Source of the DNA: a virus
Reading direction: 5' to 3' (one strand)
Virus record (IMG/VR): IMGVR_UViG_3300022540_000472
Coordinates: 1-64,000 of that record
Length of the DNA: 64,000 bases
The notes below the pieces were generated by a model, which did no database searches, was not told the DNA's origin, and saw nothing but the letters and a program-made list of their open reading frames with translations. The translations under genes were made by a program, and so were the position numbers. Of this stretch, positions 1-6,389 are shown piece by piece; within the stretch, counting starts at the first letter, position 1, and each line of letters begins with the position of its first letter.

Positions 1-20
1 GACGATAAGTAAAATTTAAA

Positions 21-43
21 GAGTCACTTCGGTGACTCTTTTT
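21..43 (+). terminator. Rho-independent terminator
   Basis: A 7-bp stem (GAGTCAC / GTGACTC) closed by a TTCG tetraloop is followed by five T. It ends one base before the first tRNA, so it separates an upstream transcript from the tRNA. Confidence 0.85.
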
Positions 44-139
44 GGAAGAGTCAACCGAAATTGGTATCGGCCTTGTTTGCTAAACAAGTCAGCGGGTTAG
101 TAGCTCGCTGTGGGGGTTCGAGTCCCCCCTCTTCCGCCA
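44..139 (+). tRNA. tRNA-Ser(GCU)
   Basis: The acceptor stem GGAAGAG/CTCTTCC, anticodon loop TTGCTAA (anticodon GCT) and TTCGAGT T-loop are all present. A long variable arm marks it as class II, as expected for serine. The 3' CCA is encoded. Confidence 0.93.
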
Positions 140-211
140 AGTTACAAATGGTTACATTGATTGGTAACCAGTACCAAAGTCTCCGATATATAAGGGAAAA
201 GGAGACGAACA

Positions 212-1348
212 TTGAAAATTATAAAGATGATAACAATAAAAATAACCGATCTTTACGAGTTACTACGAACACAAACTAAACAAGAATGGAAAGAAATTGC
301 AGTTAAGTTCTATAATGAACGAGTCATTCATTTAGAAAAAACCGAAGAAGAAATTGAAGCAGAACGGATTGCCGAAGAAGAAGCACAGTGGCAAGAAATT
401 TTACTTGCCCTTCTTGAAGGCGTTGATGAAAAACAAGTTCCAATTTATAAAGCAATACTTGAGAATCAGCATAGGTATCTCAAAGAGCACGAAGAATCAA
501 GCCAATGTCAATCTTCTAAACTTCCAATAATTCCAATTGTTCGTCGTATATTATCAGACATGACAATAATGGATTTGGTTGGTGTTCAGCCAATGGTTGG
601 TCCTGTTAGTTTAGTTTATAAATTAAGAATTACCACCAAAGAAGAAACAGAGGAAGGGACAAAACTTTCTCTTGAAATTGTTTCTCAAGCTGTTGAAGCT
701 GGTTCACGTAAATTAAAAGCTGCTTGGACATTAGAAGCTGAGCAAGACTTAAATGCTATGCATGGCCTTAACATTGAAGCTGAATTAACAGCAGCGTTGG
801 CACAAGAGGTAGCTTACGAACATAATACAGAATGGTTGAATAGATTATCTTCGATTGCTAATCAATCATCATATGAAATTGATGACAATGCTGAATTAAT
901 TATTGCAATTAATAAAGCAGCAAATGATATTGCTAGAAACACAAGACGTGGTGCTGGCAATTGGATTGTCGTTTCACCTAGTACATTTGCTAGAATTCAT
1001 GAAGGAGCAACTCGTAATATGTCTCCTCGTGATATGTTTGTTGCTTCAGAAAAACCAGCAATCGGTACAGATTTAAAATTTGTTGGTACATTAAACAAAA
1101 CTATGAAAGTTTACGTCAATGTATATGCAGATAACGATGAAATATTAGTTGGGTACAAAGGAACAAGCGAAGTCGATACTGGTTTAATTTTTTCTCCATA
1201 TGTTATGCTAATGCCTTCTGGTGTTGTAGTTAATTCCAAAACTTTTCAACCACTAATAAGTTTAATGACTCGTTATGGTGTTGCTACGGATGATGATTCT
1301 CATAAGTATTATGAGAAGATAAAAATAACATATAAGGATAAGAAATGA
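212..1348 (+). CDS. T4 gp23-like capsid protein (paralog)
   Basis: The middle and C-terminal parts match the gp23 major capsid/gp24 vertex family. Visible hallmarks are a VGVQPM segment near residue 122, the SRKLKA..TLE..QDL..MHG block near residues 167-187, and a C-terminal FSPYV.LMPSGVVVNSKTFQP stretch followed by a MTRYG motif. At 378 aa it is much shorter than T4 gp23 (521 aa). The first 100 residues are charged and helical and do not resemble the usual capsid N-terminus. It starts at TTG, chosen because AAGGAG lies 8 nt upstream. It sits alone between tRNAs, away from any head module in view. It may be a vertex-type protein, a diverged second capsid copy, or the only capsid gene of a deviant lineage. 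Confidence 0.75.
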   Translation: MKIIKMITIKITDLYELLRTQTKQEWKEIAVKFYNERVIHLEKTEEEIEAERIAEEEAQWQEILLALLEGVDEKQVPIYKAILENQHRYLKEHEESSQCQSSKLPIIPIVRRILSDMTIMDLVGVQPMVGPVSLVYKLRITTKEETEEGTKLSLEIVSQAVEAGSRKLKAAWTLEAEQDLNAMHGLNIEAELTAALAQEVAYEHNTEWLNRLSSIANQSSYEIDDNAELIIAINKAANDIARNTRRGAGNWIVVSPSTFARIHEGATRNMSPRDMFVASEKPAIGTDLKFVGTLNKTMKVYVNVYADNDEILVGYKGTSEVDTGLIFSPYVMLMPSGVVVNSKTFQPLISLMTRYGVATDDDSHKYYEKIKITYKDKK

Positions 1349-1704
1349 GTTTTAAAGCAGGTAAGTGTTGGGGCCAAACTGAATTGGTCCACGCAAATGG
1401 AGTATTAGAATTTCATCGCATTGAAACAGTTAAAGGTGGGGTATGCTCAAAGCATGCCCACGAGTTTAAGTGGAATGGATTCTTTGTTGAGTCTGGCAAA
1501 CTTCTTATTCGTGTTTGGAAGAATGACTATAACCTTGTTGATGAAACAATTCTTGAAGCAGGTGATTTCACAAGAGTCAAACCAGGTGAGTACCATCAGT
1601 TCGAAGCATTAGAAGATTGTGTTGCATTTGAATTGTATTGGGCAGAATTTGACCATAATGATATCATTCGTGAAACAGTTGGTGGAATGAAAGAAGATAA
1701 ATAG
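1345..1704 (+). CDS. Small cupin-fold protein
   Basis: A 119-aa single cupin domain. The pattern of glycines and histidines (KHAHEFKWNGFFVESGKLLI near residues 37-56, then PGEYHQFEALED near 80-91) fits cupin motifs 1 and 2, which hold a metal in a beta-barrel. Relatives include mannose-6-phosphate isomerase-like and dioxygenase-like cupins, but the substrate cannot be told. The start codon overlaps the capsid gene stop by 4 nt, so the two are translationally coupled. It ends with TAG just before a tRNA cluster. A sugar-related role would fit the glycan island downstream, but that is inference. Confidence 0.65.
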   Translation: MSFKAGKCWGQTELVHANGVLEFHRIETVKGGVCSKHAHEFKWNGFFVESGKLLIRVWKNDYNLVDETILEAGDFTRVKPGEYHQFEALEDCVAFELYWAEFDHNDIIRETVGGMKEDK

Positions 1705-1710
1705 GAATAT

Positions 1711-1813
1711 GCGGGTGTAGCTCAGTGGTAGAGCCCTTCGTTGCCAGAATATATTCGTAAGAGTGTATTGTGGAACGAAGATGTCGAGAGTTCAAATCTC
1801 TTCACCCGCTCCA
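1711..1813 (+). tRNA. tRNA-Gly(GCC) with 28-nt insertion in the anticodon loop
   Basis: Acceptor GCGGGTG/CACCCGC, D-arm GCTC/GAGC, T-arm GAGAG/CTCTT and encoded CCA are all normal. The anticodon stem CTTCG (1736-1740)/CGAAG (1776-1780) encloses 35 nt instead of 7. Removing 28 nt (about 1747-1774) restores loop TTGCCAA with anticodon GCC and a 75-nt tRNA. The insertion falls between positions 37 and 38. It folds back on itself: 1748-1755 pairs with 1762-1769, and CCA 1744-1746 pairs with TGG 1771-1773. Confidence 0.85.
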
Positions 1814-1821
1814 AAGTTAAT

Positions 1822-1897
1822 GCGGTATTGGTGTTTAATGGCAGCATACGAGGCTTCCACCCTCTAGGTACGAGTTCGAATCTCGTATACCGCTCCA
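1822..1897 (+). tRNA. tRNA-Gly(UCC)
   Basis: Acceptor GCGGTAT/ATACCGC, anticodon loop CTTCCAC (anticodon TCC), T-loop TTCGAAT and encoded CCA. It lies 8 nt after the insertion-bearing tRNA-Gly. Confidence 0.92.
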
Positions 1898-1904
1898 AAC
1901 AAAT

Positions 1905-1988
1905 GGGCCTGTGGTGGAATGGCAGACACGCCAGCTTAAGGTGCTGGTTCCTTCGGGAGTGTGGGTTCGACTCCCACTAGGCCCACCA
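1905..1988 (+). tRNA. tRNA-Leu(AAG)
   Basis: A class II tRNA with acceptor GGGCCTG/TAGGCCC, anticodon arm CCAGC-TTAAGGT-GCTGG, a long variable arm capped by TTCG, T-loop TTCGACT and encoded CCA. The loop reads anticodon AAG. A34 is unusual for a bacterial leucine tRNA; the common isoacceptor would be GAG. Confidence 0.88.
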
Positions 1989-1993
1989 AATTA

Positions 1994-2042
1994 TGTGACC
2001 TCTCACACCACGCAATTAGAGCGGAAATGTCAAGTCACACCA
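1994..2042 (+). other. Possible tRNA remnant ending in CCA
   Basis: GTGAC (from 1995) and GTCAC, followed by A-CCA at the end, could form a short acceptor-like stem around about 40 nt. No D-, anticodon or T-arm can be made out. It directly follows the tRNA-Leu and may be a decayed tRNA or chance. Confidence 0.25.
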
Positions 2043-2062
2043 AATTAAATGATAATAATATA

Positions 2063-2734
2063 ATGAATAAATTAGAATACTATCTCAATAAACTCAACGA
2101 CGACACAACACAAGATATACCAGAACCATGGTATGCTCCTGCTGGGTTCAAACGTGGTAAGATTTCAGAAAAACAATTTAAAGCTGAATACGAATGTTCG
2201 TTCCAACCACAATTTGTACAAGATGATAAGATTGATTTCAATGCACATACAAAACGAATTAGAGTTTGGAGAGATATAACTTTCGAAAATTTATATTGGT
2301 ACACAGCAAAATTGTGGGAATATACAGACATGTATGAACCGTTTCCATTTACAATGGTTACACCCCAAATCTTTATAATTGAGAATGGGTGGGATTTTTT
2401 TAATGATGGAACAATTCAAAACATTAAAGATGCTGGGTGGGAAGTTCATGATGAATCAAATCAAGTTATAGATCAATATACATGTATTAAAACTATTGGG
2501 AATGATCATAAAGAACAATTAAGCTATTCATGTGATGGTGATTTTATAAAACAATTTTCATCACTAGGACAAGTTAATCAAGCTGTCCGTACTTGGGGCC
2601 TTTGGAAAAACAAACCAAGAACAAGCATTGATATTGTTTGGAAAAATGGATATGCTTGTTCTATTAAATGTGGTATTACAGAATTACAACCAAATGTAAT
2701 TCATATTCCAGTTTATATTCCTTATGAAGCTTGA
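2063..2734 (+). CDS. Hypothetical protein
   Basis: A 223-aa soluble protein rich in Trp, Tyr and Asp, with no family recognised and no signal peptide or membrane segment. The frame is open upstream to 1961, but that part runs through the tRNA-Leu. I therefore chose the ATG at 2063; an ATG at 2027 is the alternative and neither has a clear ribosome site. It overlaps the next gene by 11 nt, suggesting the pair is co-expressed. Confidence 0.6.
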   Translation: MNKLEYYLNKLNDDTTQDIPEPWYAPAGFKRGKISEKQFKAEYECSFQPQFVQDDKIDFNAHTKRIRVWRDITFENLYWYTAKLWEYTDMYEPFPFTMVTPQIFIIENGWDFFNDGTIQNIKDAGWEVHDESNQVIDQYTCIKTIGNDHKEQLSYSCDGDFIKQFSSLGQVNQAVRTWGLWKNKPRTSIDIVWKNGYACSIKCGITELQPNVIHIPVYIPYEA

Positions 2735-3377
2735 TAAAATGACGAATGGGATTTATCATATTCGTGGTAAAGATCAATATGAAATAACATCTGTATTTTT
2801 ACGAATACAAGAATTTTATGAATCACCATTCCGTGGGATTCGTGGTAAACACTTTACACTTGAACATTATATGGATTTGTATGCTAAAGAATATGGAAAC
2901 TTTACATATTGTCAAGATTGGGTAGGGTTCAACGTTCCTGGTAATGTTGTTCGTAAATTCTTCAAAATATTTGAAGATGATTTACTCGACAAAGAAGAAT
3001 TGCTTTTTCAAACAATTGAAGAGATTGTTGATTCAAAGAAAAGATTTTACTTAATTGGTACTTACCAAGACGGTGCAGTTGTTGACCATGAACTTGCTCA
3101 TGCTTTCTTTTATCTCGATTCTGAATATAAGAAAACAATGAAACGAATCATATTAAGTCTTCCAGAAAAGATTAAAGATGCTATGCTTCAATCAATTACA
3201 GATAAAGGATATTGTAAAATGGTTCTTGAAGATGAACTTCAAGCATACTGTTCAACATCAACCATGATTGAATTAACAGAACAATTTGAAGGAATTCACA
3301 TCCCTTGGGAAGTTGTTCTTGATTTTAAAAAAACATTCGCTGACGCAAAAGATGCAAAGCTCAGTGAAACCGAATAA
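2724..3377 (+). CDS. Zincin-like protein with HELAH motif
   Basis: 217 aa. Residues 122-126 read HELAH, matching the HExxH zinc-binding helix of metallopeptidases. An acidic helix about 45 residues later (EDELQAY near 169-175) could supply the third, glutamate ligand as in gluzincins. The rest is not recognised. The gene overlaps the preceding unknown gene and ends one base before a tRNA. A proteolytic role is plausible but rests on the motif only. Confidence 0.6.
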   Translation: MKLDKMTNGIYHIRGKDQYEITSVFLRIQEFYESPFRGIRGKHFTLEHYMDLYAKEYGNFTYCQDWVGFNVPGNVVRKFFKIFEDDLLDKEELLFQTIEEIVDSKKRFYLIGTYQDGAVVDHELAHAFFYLDSEYKKTMKRIILSLPEKIKDAMLQSITDKGYCKMVLEDELQAYCSTSTMIELTEQFEGIHIPWEVVLDFKKTFADAKDAKLSETE

Positions 3378-3378
3378 T

Positions 3379-3463
3379 GCCCTTTGTTCCCGACATCGGC
3401 CTTCTAAGCCGATCCTTAGAGTTGGGTGGATGGCCTGGGGTTCGATTCCTCCAGAGGGCTCCA
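3379..3463 (+). tRNA. Atypical tRNA-Arg(UCU)
   Basis: Acceptor GCCCTTT/AGAGGGC, anticodon arm TCGGC-CTTCTAA-GCCGA (anticodon TCT) and encoded CCA are clear. The D-arm region is only about 10 nt and forms no D stem. The stretch between anticodon arm and T-loop is about 23 nt, and CCCGAC before the anticodon arm can pair with GTTGGG after it. The T-stem has a mismatch. Either this is a rearranged tRNA or a degenerate one. Confidence 0.6.
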
Positions 3464-3465
3464 AA

Positions 3466-3882
3466 TTACTTAGAAATAGTTATGTGATCATATCCAAGAC
3501 TTGTAGGTTCTTGTTTGAACGTATACCCAAACTTCTTACCAATTTTCTTAAGCAAATGGCTAAACACTCGAACTCGTGCAGGCTCTTCCGCATCTGATTG
3601 TATATGAAGTTTTGTTGGTTTTTCCTTTTTAATATACTGGTCTATACCACTAGAAATAGTAGATAAAATAATAAAATGGTTTTTGTTTTTCTTAGATAGT
3701 TGTTGACTTCCGTTTATATCAAATTCAAGAAATGCCTCGGAAGGATCATCGTCGGGATGAACAACAAATTGAATAGAAATAGTATCATTGTCGATATCAA
3801 ATGAGCCCTGCCAACCATATTTGTTGCGGGTTCCCCATTTAATCTGGGTGGCTGATGAATTAAATATTTCAACGATTAACAT
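3466..3882 (-). CDS. Hypothetical protein
   Basis: 138 aa on the minus strand, a soluble beta-rich protein with a basic C-terminal third. It has no recognisable family. A perfect TATAAATA box on the minus strand (3895-3888) ends only 6 nt from the start codon, so a transcript from it would have almost no leader. It converges on the tRNA-Arg. Confidence 0.55.
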   Translation of the reverse strand: MLIVEIFNSSATQIKWGTRNKYGWQGSFDIDNDTISIQFVVHPDDDPSEAFLEFDINGSQQLSKKNKNHFIILSTISSGIDQYIKKEKPTKLHIQSDAEEPARVRVFSHLLKKIGKKFGYTFKQEPTSLGYDHITISK

Positions 3883-3887
3883 ATAAG

Positions 3888-3895
3888 TATTTATA
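3888..3895 (-). promoter_or_regulatory. T4-late-like promoter box
   Basis: TATAAATA on the minus strand, immediately upstream of the 138-aa gene. It matches the T4 late consensus exactly. It overlaps the 5' edge of the RNase P RNA. Confidence 0.45.
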
Positions 3896-4097
3896 ATAGT
3901 TGACTAGGCAATCGCGCGAAAGTGAGGAAAGTCAGGACACAGTTAGAGTAAGTTGTAGGAGCTACGGCGTTTTACTACGAATAAACGAAAGGACTGTGCA
4001 ACACAAACAGAACTAGATAAACTCTAATCGATGATGTTCGGGTTGTGGCGAAGGTGAATGATTGTCCAAGACAGAATCCTGCTTATCGGTTAACTAT
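3896..4097 (+). ncRNA. rnpB: Minimal class A RNase P RNA
   Basis: About 202 nt that align by eye with E. coli M1 RNA at its universal core. GAGGAAAGTC (near 3922) matches the 5' strand of P4. GTGAATGATTGTCC, GACAGAATCC and TGCTTATCGG (4048-4089) match the 3' conserved block. P1 forms from 3896-3904 with 4089-4097, P2 from CAATC with GATTG, and P3 is reduced to a GAAA-capped mini-hairpin. E. coli M1 is 377 nt, so most peripheral helices and the specificity domain are cut down. No RNase P protein gene is in view. It ends 6 nt before a tRNA. Confidence 0.88.
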
Positions 4098-4102
4098 ATA
4101 AT

Positions 4103-4180
4103 GCTCTCGTATCCCAATTGGCAGAGGAGGCTAGTTCAAACCTAGTTAATGTGTGAGTTCGAATCTCACCGAGAGTACCA
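4103..4180 (+). tRNA. tRNA with CAA anticodon (Leu by codon)
   Basis: Acceptor GCTCTCG/CGAGAGT with a G1-T72 wobble, anticodon arm GCTAG-TTCAAAC-CTAGT (anticodon CAA), T-arm GTGAG/CTCAC and encoded CCA. The variable loop is short, unlike normal class II leucine tRNAs, so charging identity is uncertain. Confidence 0.8.
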
Positions 4181-4193
4181 GCTTTGTATTAAT

Positions 4194-4266
4194 GCCCCCT
4201 CCGATGGATACGGACCAGTGGCTTCGAACCACAGGAAAGAGCGTTCAATTCGTTCAGGGGGTACCA
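4194..4266 (+). tRNA. tRNA-Arg(UCG)
   Basis: Acceptor GCCCCCT/AGGGGGT, D-stem CCG/CGG, anticodon arm GTGG-CTTCGAA-CCAC (anticodon TCG), T-loop TTCAATT and encoded CCA. Like its neighbour it has a G1-T72 wobble pair. Confidence 0.88.
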
Positions 4267-4272
4267 AATTAG

Positions 4273-4349
4273 GGTCATATGGGTGAATTGGAAATACCGC
4301 ATCCCTCATAAGGATGAACATGCTGGTTCGATCCCAGTTATGACCACCA
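4273..4349 (+). tRNA. tRNA-Met or tRNA-Ile2 (CAU)
   Basis: Acceptor GGTCATA/TATGACC, anticodon arm CATCC-CTCATAA-GGATG (anticodon CAT), T-loop TTCGATC and encoded CCA. G1-C72 is paired, so it is not an initiator. It may be elongator Met or a lysidine-modified Ile tRNA. Confidence 0.9.
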
Positions 4350-4380
4350 AATTTATTTTTAAACTAAATAGAAAAAGCTG

Positions 4381-4408
4381 TTGACATTTCTGTAAAGTTA
4401 TGTATAAT
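4381..4408 (+). promoter_or_regulatory. Sigma70-type promoter
   Basis: TTGACA and TATAAT, both perfect, with a 16-nt spacer. It drives the structured leader and the 91-aa gene. Confidence 0.85.
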
Positions 4409-4442
4409 AGCCGGACTGTTTGAGAGAACAGCTACAGTAATG

Positions 4443-4489
4443 TTTTAATTCCCCTTGGAAGCCTATTGCAACCAATAGGAGAATTAAAA
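4443..4489 (+). promoter_or_regulatory. RBS-sequestering leader hairpin
   Basis: TTTTAATTC (4443-4451) pairs with GAATTAAAA (4481-4489), and CCTATTG (4462-4468) with CAATAGG (4473-4479). The ribosome site AGGAGA and the A of the start codon lie inside the helix. The roughly 75-nt leader from the promoter could therefore act as a switch or thermometer. Confidence 0.6.
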
Positions 4490-4764
4490 TGATTATAGTA
4501 GACTATTCCCACAGAGACTTTAAATCAATGGCTCGTACATTGCGTCCTGAAGACTTAGGTTTTCATGAGAAAGATGGATGGACAGTTGAAGGAGAAGTAG
4601 TTGAGGACTGGTATGAGTGGGTGAATGATTTCACTGCTTTTCATCCTGTTTATGGAAGAATCGAGGGAAACTTCGAAACAGAAGTAACAGCTGAAACGCA
4701 ATTGGCATTAGATCACTTTCTTCACAACCACCCTTATTCTGAATGGGATTATTATGACATTTAG
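4489..4764 (+). CDS. Hypothetical acidic protein
   Basis: 91 aa, rich in Asp, Glu, Trp and Tyr, with no family recognised and no membrane segment. It has its own strong promoter 80 nt upstream, and its ribosome site lies inside a stable hairpin, so its expression seems specially controlled. It ends with TAG. The following 1.36 kb are non-coding. Confidence 0.65.
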   Translation: MIIVDYSHRDFKSMARTLRPEDLGFHEKDGWTVEGEVVEDWYEWVNDFTAFHPVYGRIEGNFETEVTAETQLALDHFLHNHPYSEWDYYDI

Positions 4765-4769
4765 GTGTC

Positions 4770-5125
4770 ATATACGAATTATAAATGTACCAGAAACATA
4801 AGAACCTGGCGAAAGCAACCCCATAGTGGGTCTAAGTCGAGTCAATGGTAATCCGAAAGGACCCGTTGAACGTAGGATGAAGTTTGGCAACTGGGTCCTT
4901 TAAATGCATATCGTGCTGACATTTATATTTAAACACTAATGACGGTTACTTTTTGTGCACCAAGGTAATTCGTGTCGTGTTAGATTCCGATGCATTACGT
5001 AGGGGAGGAGAAATCCGTAGAACCGATTATCGTAGGAAGCACTCACGAGCTTACAGTGGGATCATCGTTATGGGATGGTGAATAGGAATCCGTTGGTGCG
5101 ACCAAACAGACCACCAACAATTATT
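4770..5125 (+). ncRNA. Candidate structured RNA A
   Basis: No open frame, but many helices. AAAGGACCC-GTTG (near 4856) pairs with CAAC-T-GGGTCCTTT about 20 nt on. GCACCAA (4957-4963) pairs with TTGGTGC (5093-5099) across about 130 nt. A competing local hairpin GTTGGTG (5092-5098)/CACCAAC (5112-5118) precedes a T-rich stretch and could end transcription. No known family was recognised. It may be an extension of the preceding mRNA or a separate RNA. Confidence 0.5.
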
Positions 5126-5147
5126 TTGATTTAATTTTAAAAACCTG

Positions 5148-5176
5148 TTGACTTTTAAGTTGATAAGTGATATAAT
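5148..5176 (+). promoter_or_regulatory. Sigma70-type promoter for large RNA B
   Basis: TTGACT, 17-nt spacer, TATAAT. The expected start near 5184 opens the large non-coding region. Confidence 0.85.
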
Positions 5177-5183
5177 AATTAAA

Positions 5184-6115
5184 TCGGTTGGGAAACCAAT
5201 CAAAGAGTTTTAAAGTTTAGCCGCATGGGGTAGATAACCTCTGGTAACAGAGCGAAAGGGCAGTGATCTAACTATAGCTGTCGCCATTAGGATTTATCCG
5301 AAGTGGACATCCATGCAAGCCAAACCTCCCCAGCGATGGGGTCTTCACTTACAAGTGCGGTGGAGATAACTATGAAGTAAGTGCATAGGAAAGAGTTGTT
5401 ATTTAAGGGCCTGCAAAGGTAACCCAAGTAACAAAAGAGTAACAGGTGGTGCTGACCTCTATGTTAAACCAGCTTGCGAATAGGTAGGGTAAATGGTAGG
5501 AATGTTGTTCGAGGTGCAAACAAGAGCTTCATTCCAAACTAGTATGTATTCCCTTAGGGGTGCATATGTTAGGTTTTTGGGTTGATTCGTCAATCCATAT
5601 AAATCTTGAAAGTTGACTGAGTTCCGGTAGGATAAAGGTATTTGATGTAGTGTATTTTGTAACTCAAAAGGTTACGAAGCATTAGTCCGCACACATCGAG
5701 GTTAGTTATGATATAGCTCATTGTAGAGCATCTGCTTTTGGTGCAGAAGGCGGTTGGTTCAAATCCAACTATCTTTTAAAAAACGCAAAGTTGCGGACAG
5801 TAGTAAGTTAAAATGGCTTAATCCTTCACACTTATGTGAATGAAGGCATCCGAAACTCGCGAGGCGGAGGATGTTAAAGTAGAGTCGCACGGAAGACGTT
5901 AGCGCGTCATTGCAGTCCTAATAAGATTGACGGTAGATAAAACTTTGAGTAGCTTGCTATGATATGAGAATCGCCACTCATTAAAAAAGGCAGTCATGTT
6001 TGTAAACTCTGTTTGACGGAGTGGATAAGAGTAGAACTCTAGGTGTCGCAACTGATGAGATAATGACTCGAAAGTACAAATGGTAAAGCTATAATCTCAG
6101 GCTTACAACAACTAA
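5184..6115 (+). ncRNA. Large ornate structured RNA, GOLLD/ROOL-like
   Basis: About 930 nt without a coding frame, behind its own strong promoter. Nested helices are easy to find: GCATGG (5223-5228)/CCATGC (5311-5316) encloses TAGAT/ATCTA and a CTCTG-GTAA-CAGAG hairpin; CACTTAC (5346-5352)/GTAAGTG (5377-5383); TGAGAT (6056-6061)/ATCTCA (6094-6099). A 7-bp helix GTCCGCA (5685-5691)/TGCGGAC (5792-5798) encloses a tRNA-like domain. Size, phage setting and embedded tRNA resemble GOLLD RNAs, which are known from phages and lake metagenomes. Family assignment is by appearance only. The bS21 gene starts about 16 nt after the end, so the RNA may also be the leader of that message. Confidence 0.65.
5707..5776 (+). 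tRNA. tRNA-Gln(UUG)-like domain inside RNA B
   Basis: D-arm GCTC/GAGC, anticodon arm CTGC-TTTTGGT-GCAG (anticodon TTG) and T-arm GTTGG-TTCAAAT-CCAAC are intact. The acceptor stem has only about 4-5 pairs and no CCA is encoded. A perfect 7-bp outer helix locks it into the larger RNA. It may be a structural tRNA mimic rather than a working tRNA. Confidence 0.7.
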
Positions 6116-6131
6116 ATTAAAAAGGTTTAAT

Positions 6132-6362
6132 ATGTTAAAAGTAAGAGCAACAGTAAAACGAAAGCACGAAAATGAAAGTTTTGAATCATTGATGAGACGT
6201 TTCAAGCGTTCATGTGAAAAAGCTGACATTCTATCAGAAGTCCGAGAACGAGAGTTCTTTGAACGACCAACTACAAAACGAAAACGTAGCAAAGCTGCTG
6301 CCAAGAAACGAGAACAAAAACGAGTTTCTGGCGATAAAACTAAATTTAAAAGATTATATTAA
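6132..6362 (+). CDS. rpsU: Ribosomal protein bS21
   Basis: 76 aa with the bS21 signature: [10 protein letters not shown] (residues 22-31), [22 protein letters not shown], and a basic tail. bS21 binds the 30S platform near the anti-Shine-Dalgarno end of 16S rRNA and affects mRNA choice. Phage copies are known and are thought to steer host ribosomes. A short N-terminal extension ([11 protein letters not shown]) replaces the usual MPVIKVR start. It lies directly after large RNA B and ends in a strong terminator. Confidence 0.93.
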   Translation: MLKVRATVKRKHENESFESLMRRFKRSCEKADILSEVREREFFERPTTKRKRSKAAAKKREQKRVSGDKTKFKRLY

Positions 6363-6386
6363 AAAGATGCTAAGGCATCTTTTTTC
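6361..6386 (+). terminator. Rho-independent terminator after bS21
   Basis: Stem AAAAAGATGC (6361-6370)/GCATCTTTTT (6375-6384) with a TAAG loop and further T. It overlaps the bS21 stop codon. Confidence 0.88.
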
Positions 6387-6389
6387 TTT

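Noticed and set aside
61-279. Open frame of 72 codons
   Set aside because: It runs across the tRNA-Ser and into the capsid gene start in another frame.
1741-1980. Open frame of 79 codons
   Set aside because: It lies over three tRNAs and has no ribosome site.
3286-3597. Open frame of 103 codons
   Set aside because: It crosses the tRNA-Arg and overlaps better genes on both strands.
6048-6080. Hammerhead ribozyme-like CTGATGAG...CTCGAAA core at the end of large RNA B
   Set aside because: Stem II would have only two good pairs, and no matching stem I and III or NUH cleavage site could be found around it.
5184-6115. Fragment of 16S or 23S rRNA, or a group I intron
   Set aside because: No conserved rRNA stretch or group I P3-P7 core was recognised.
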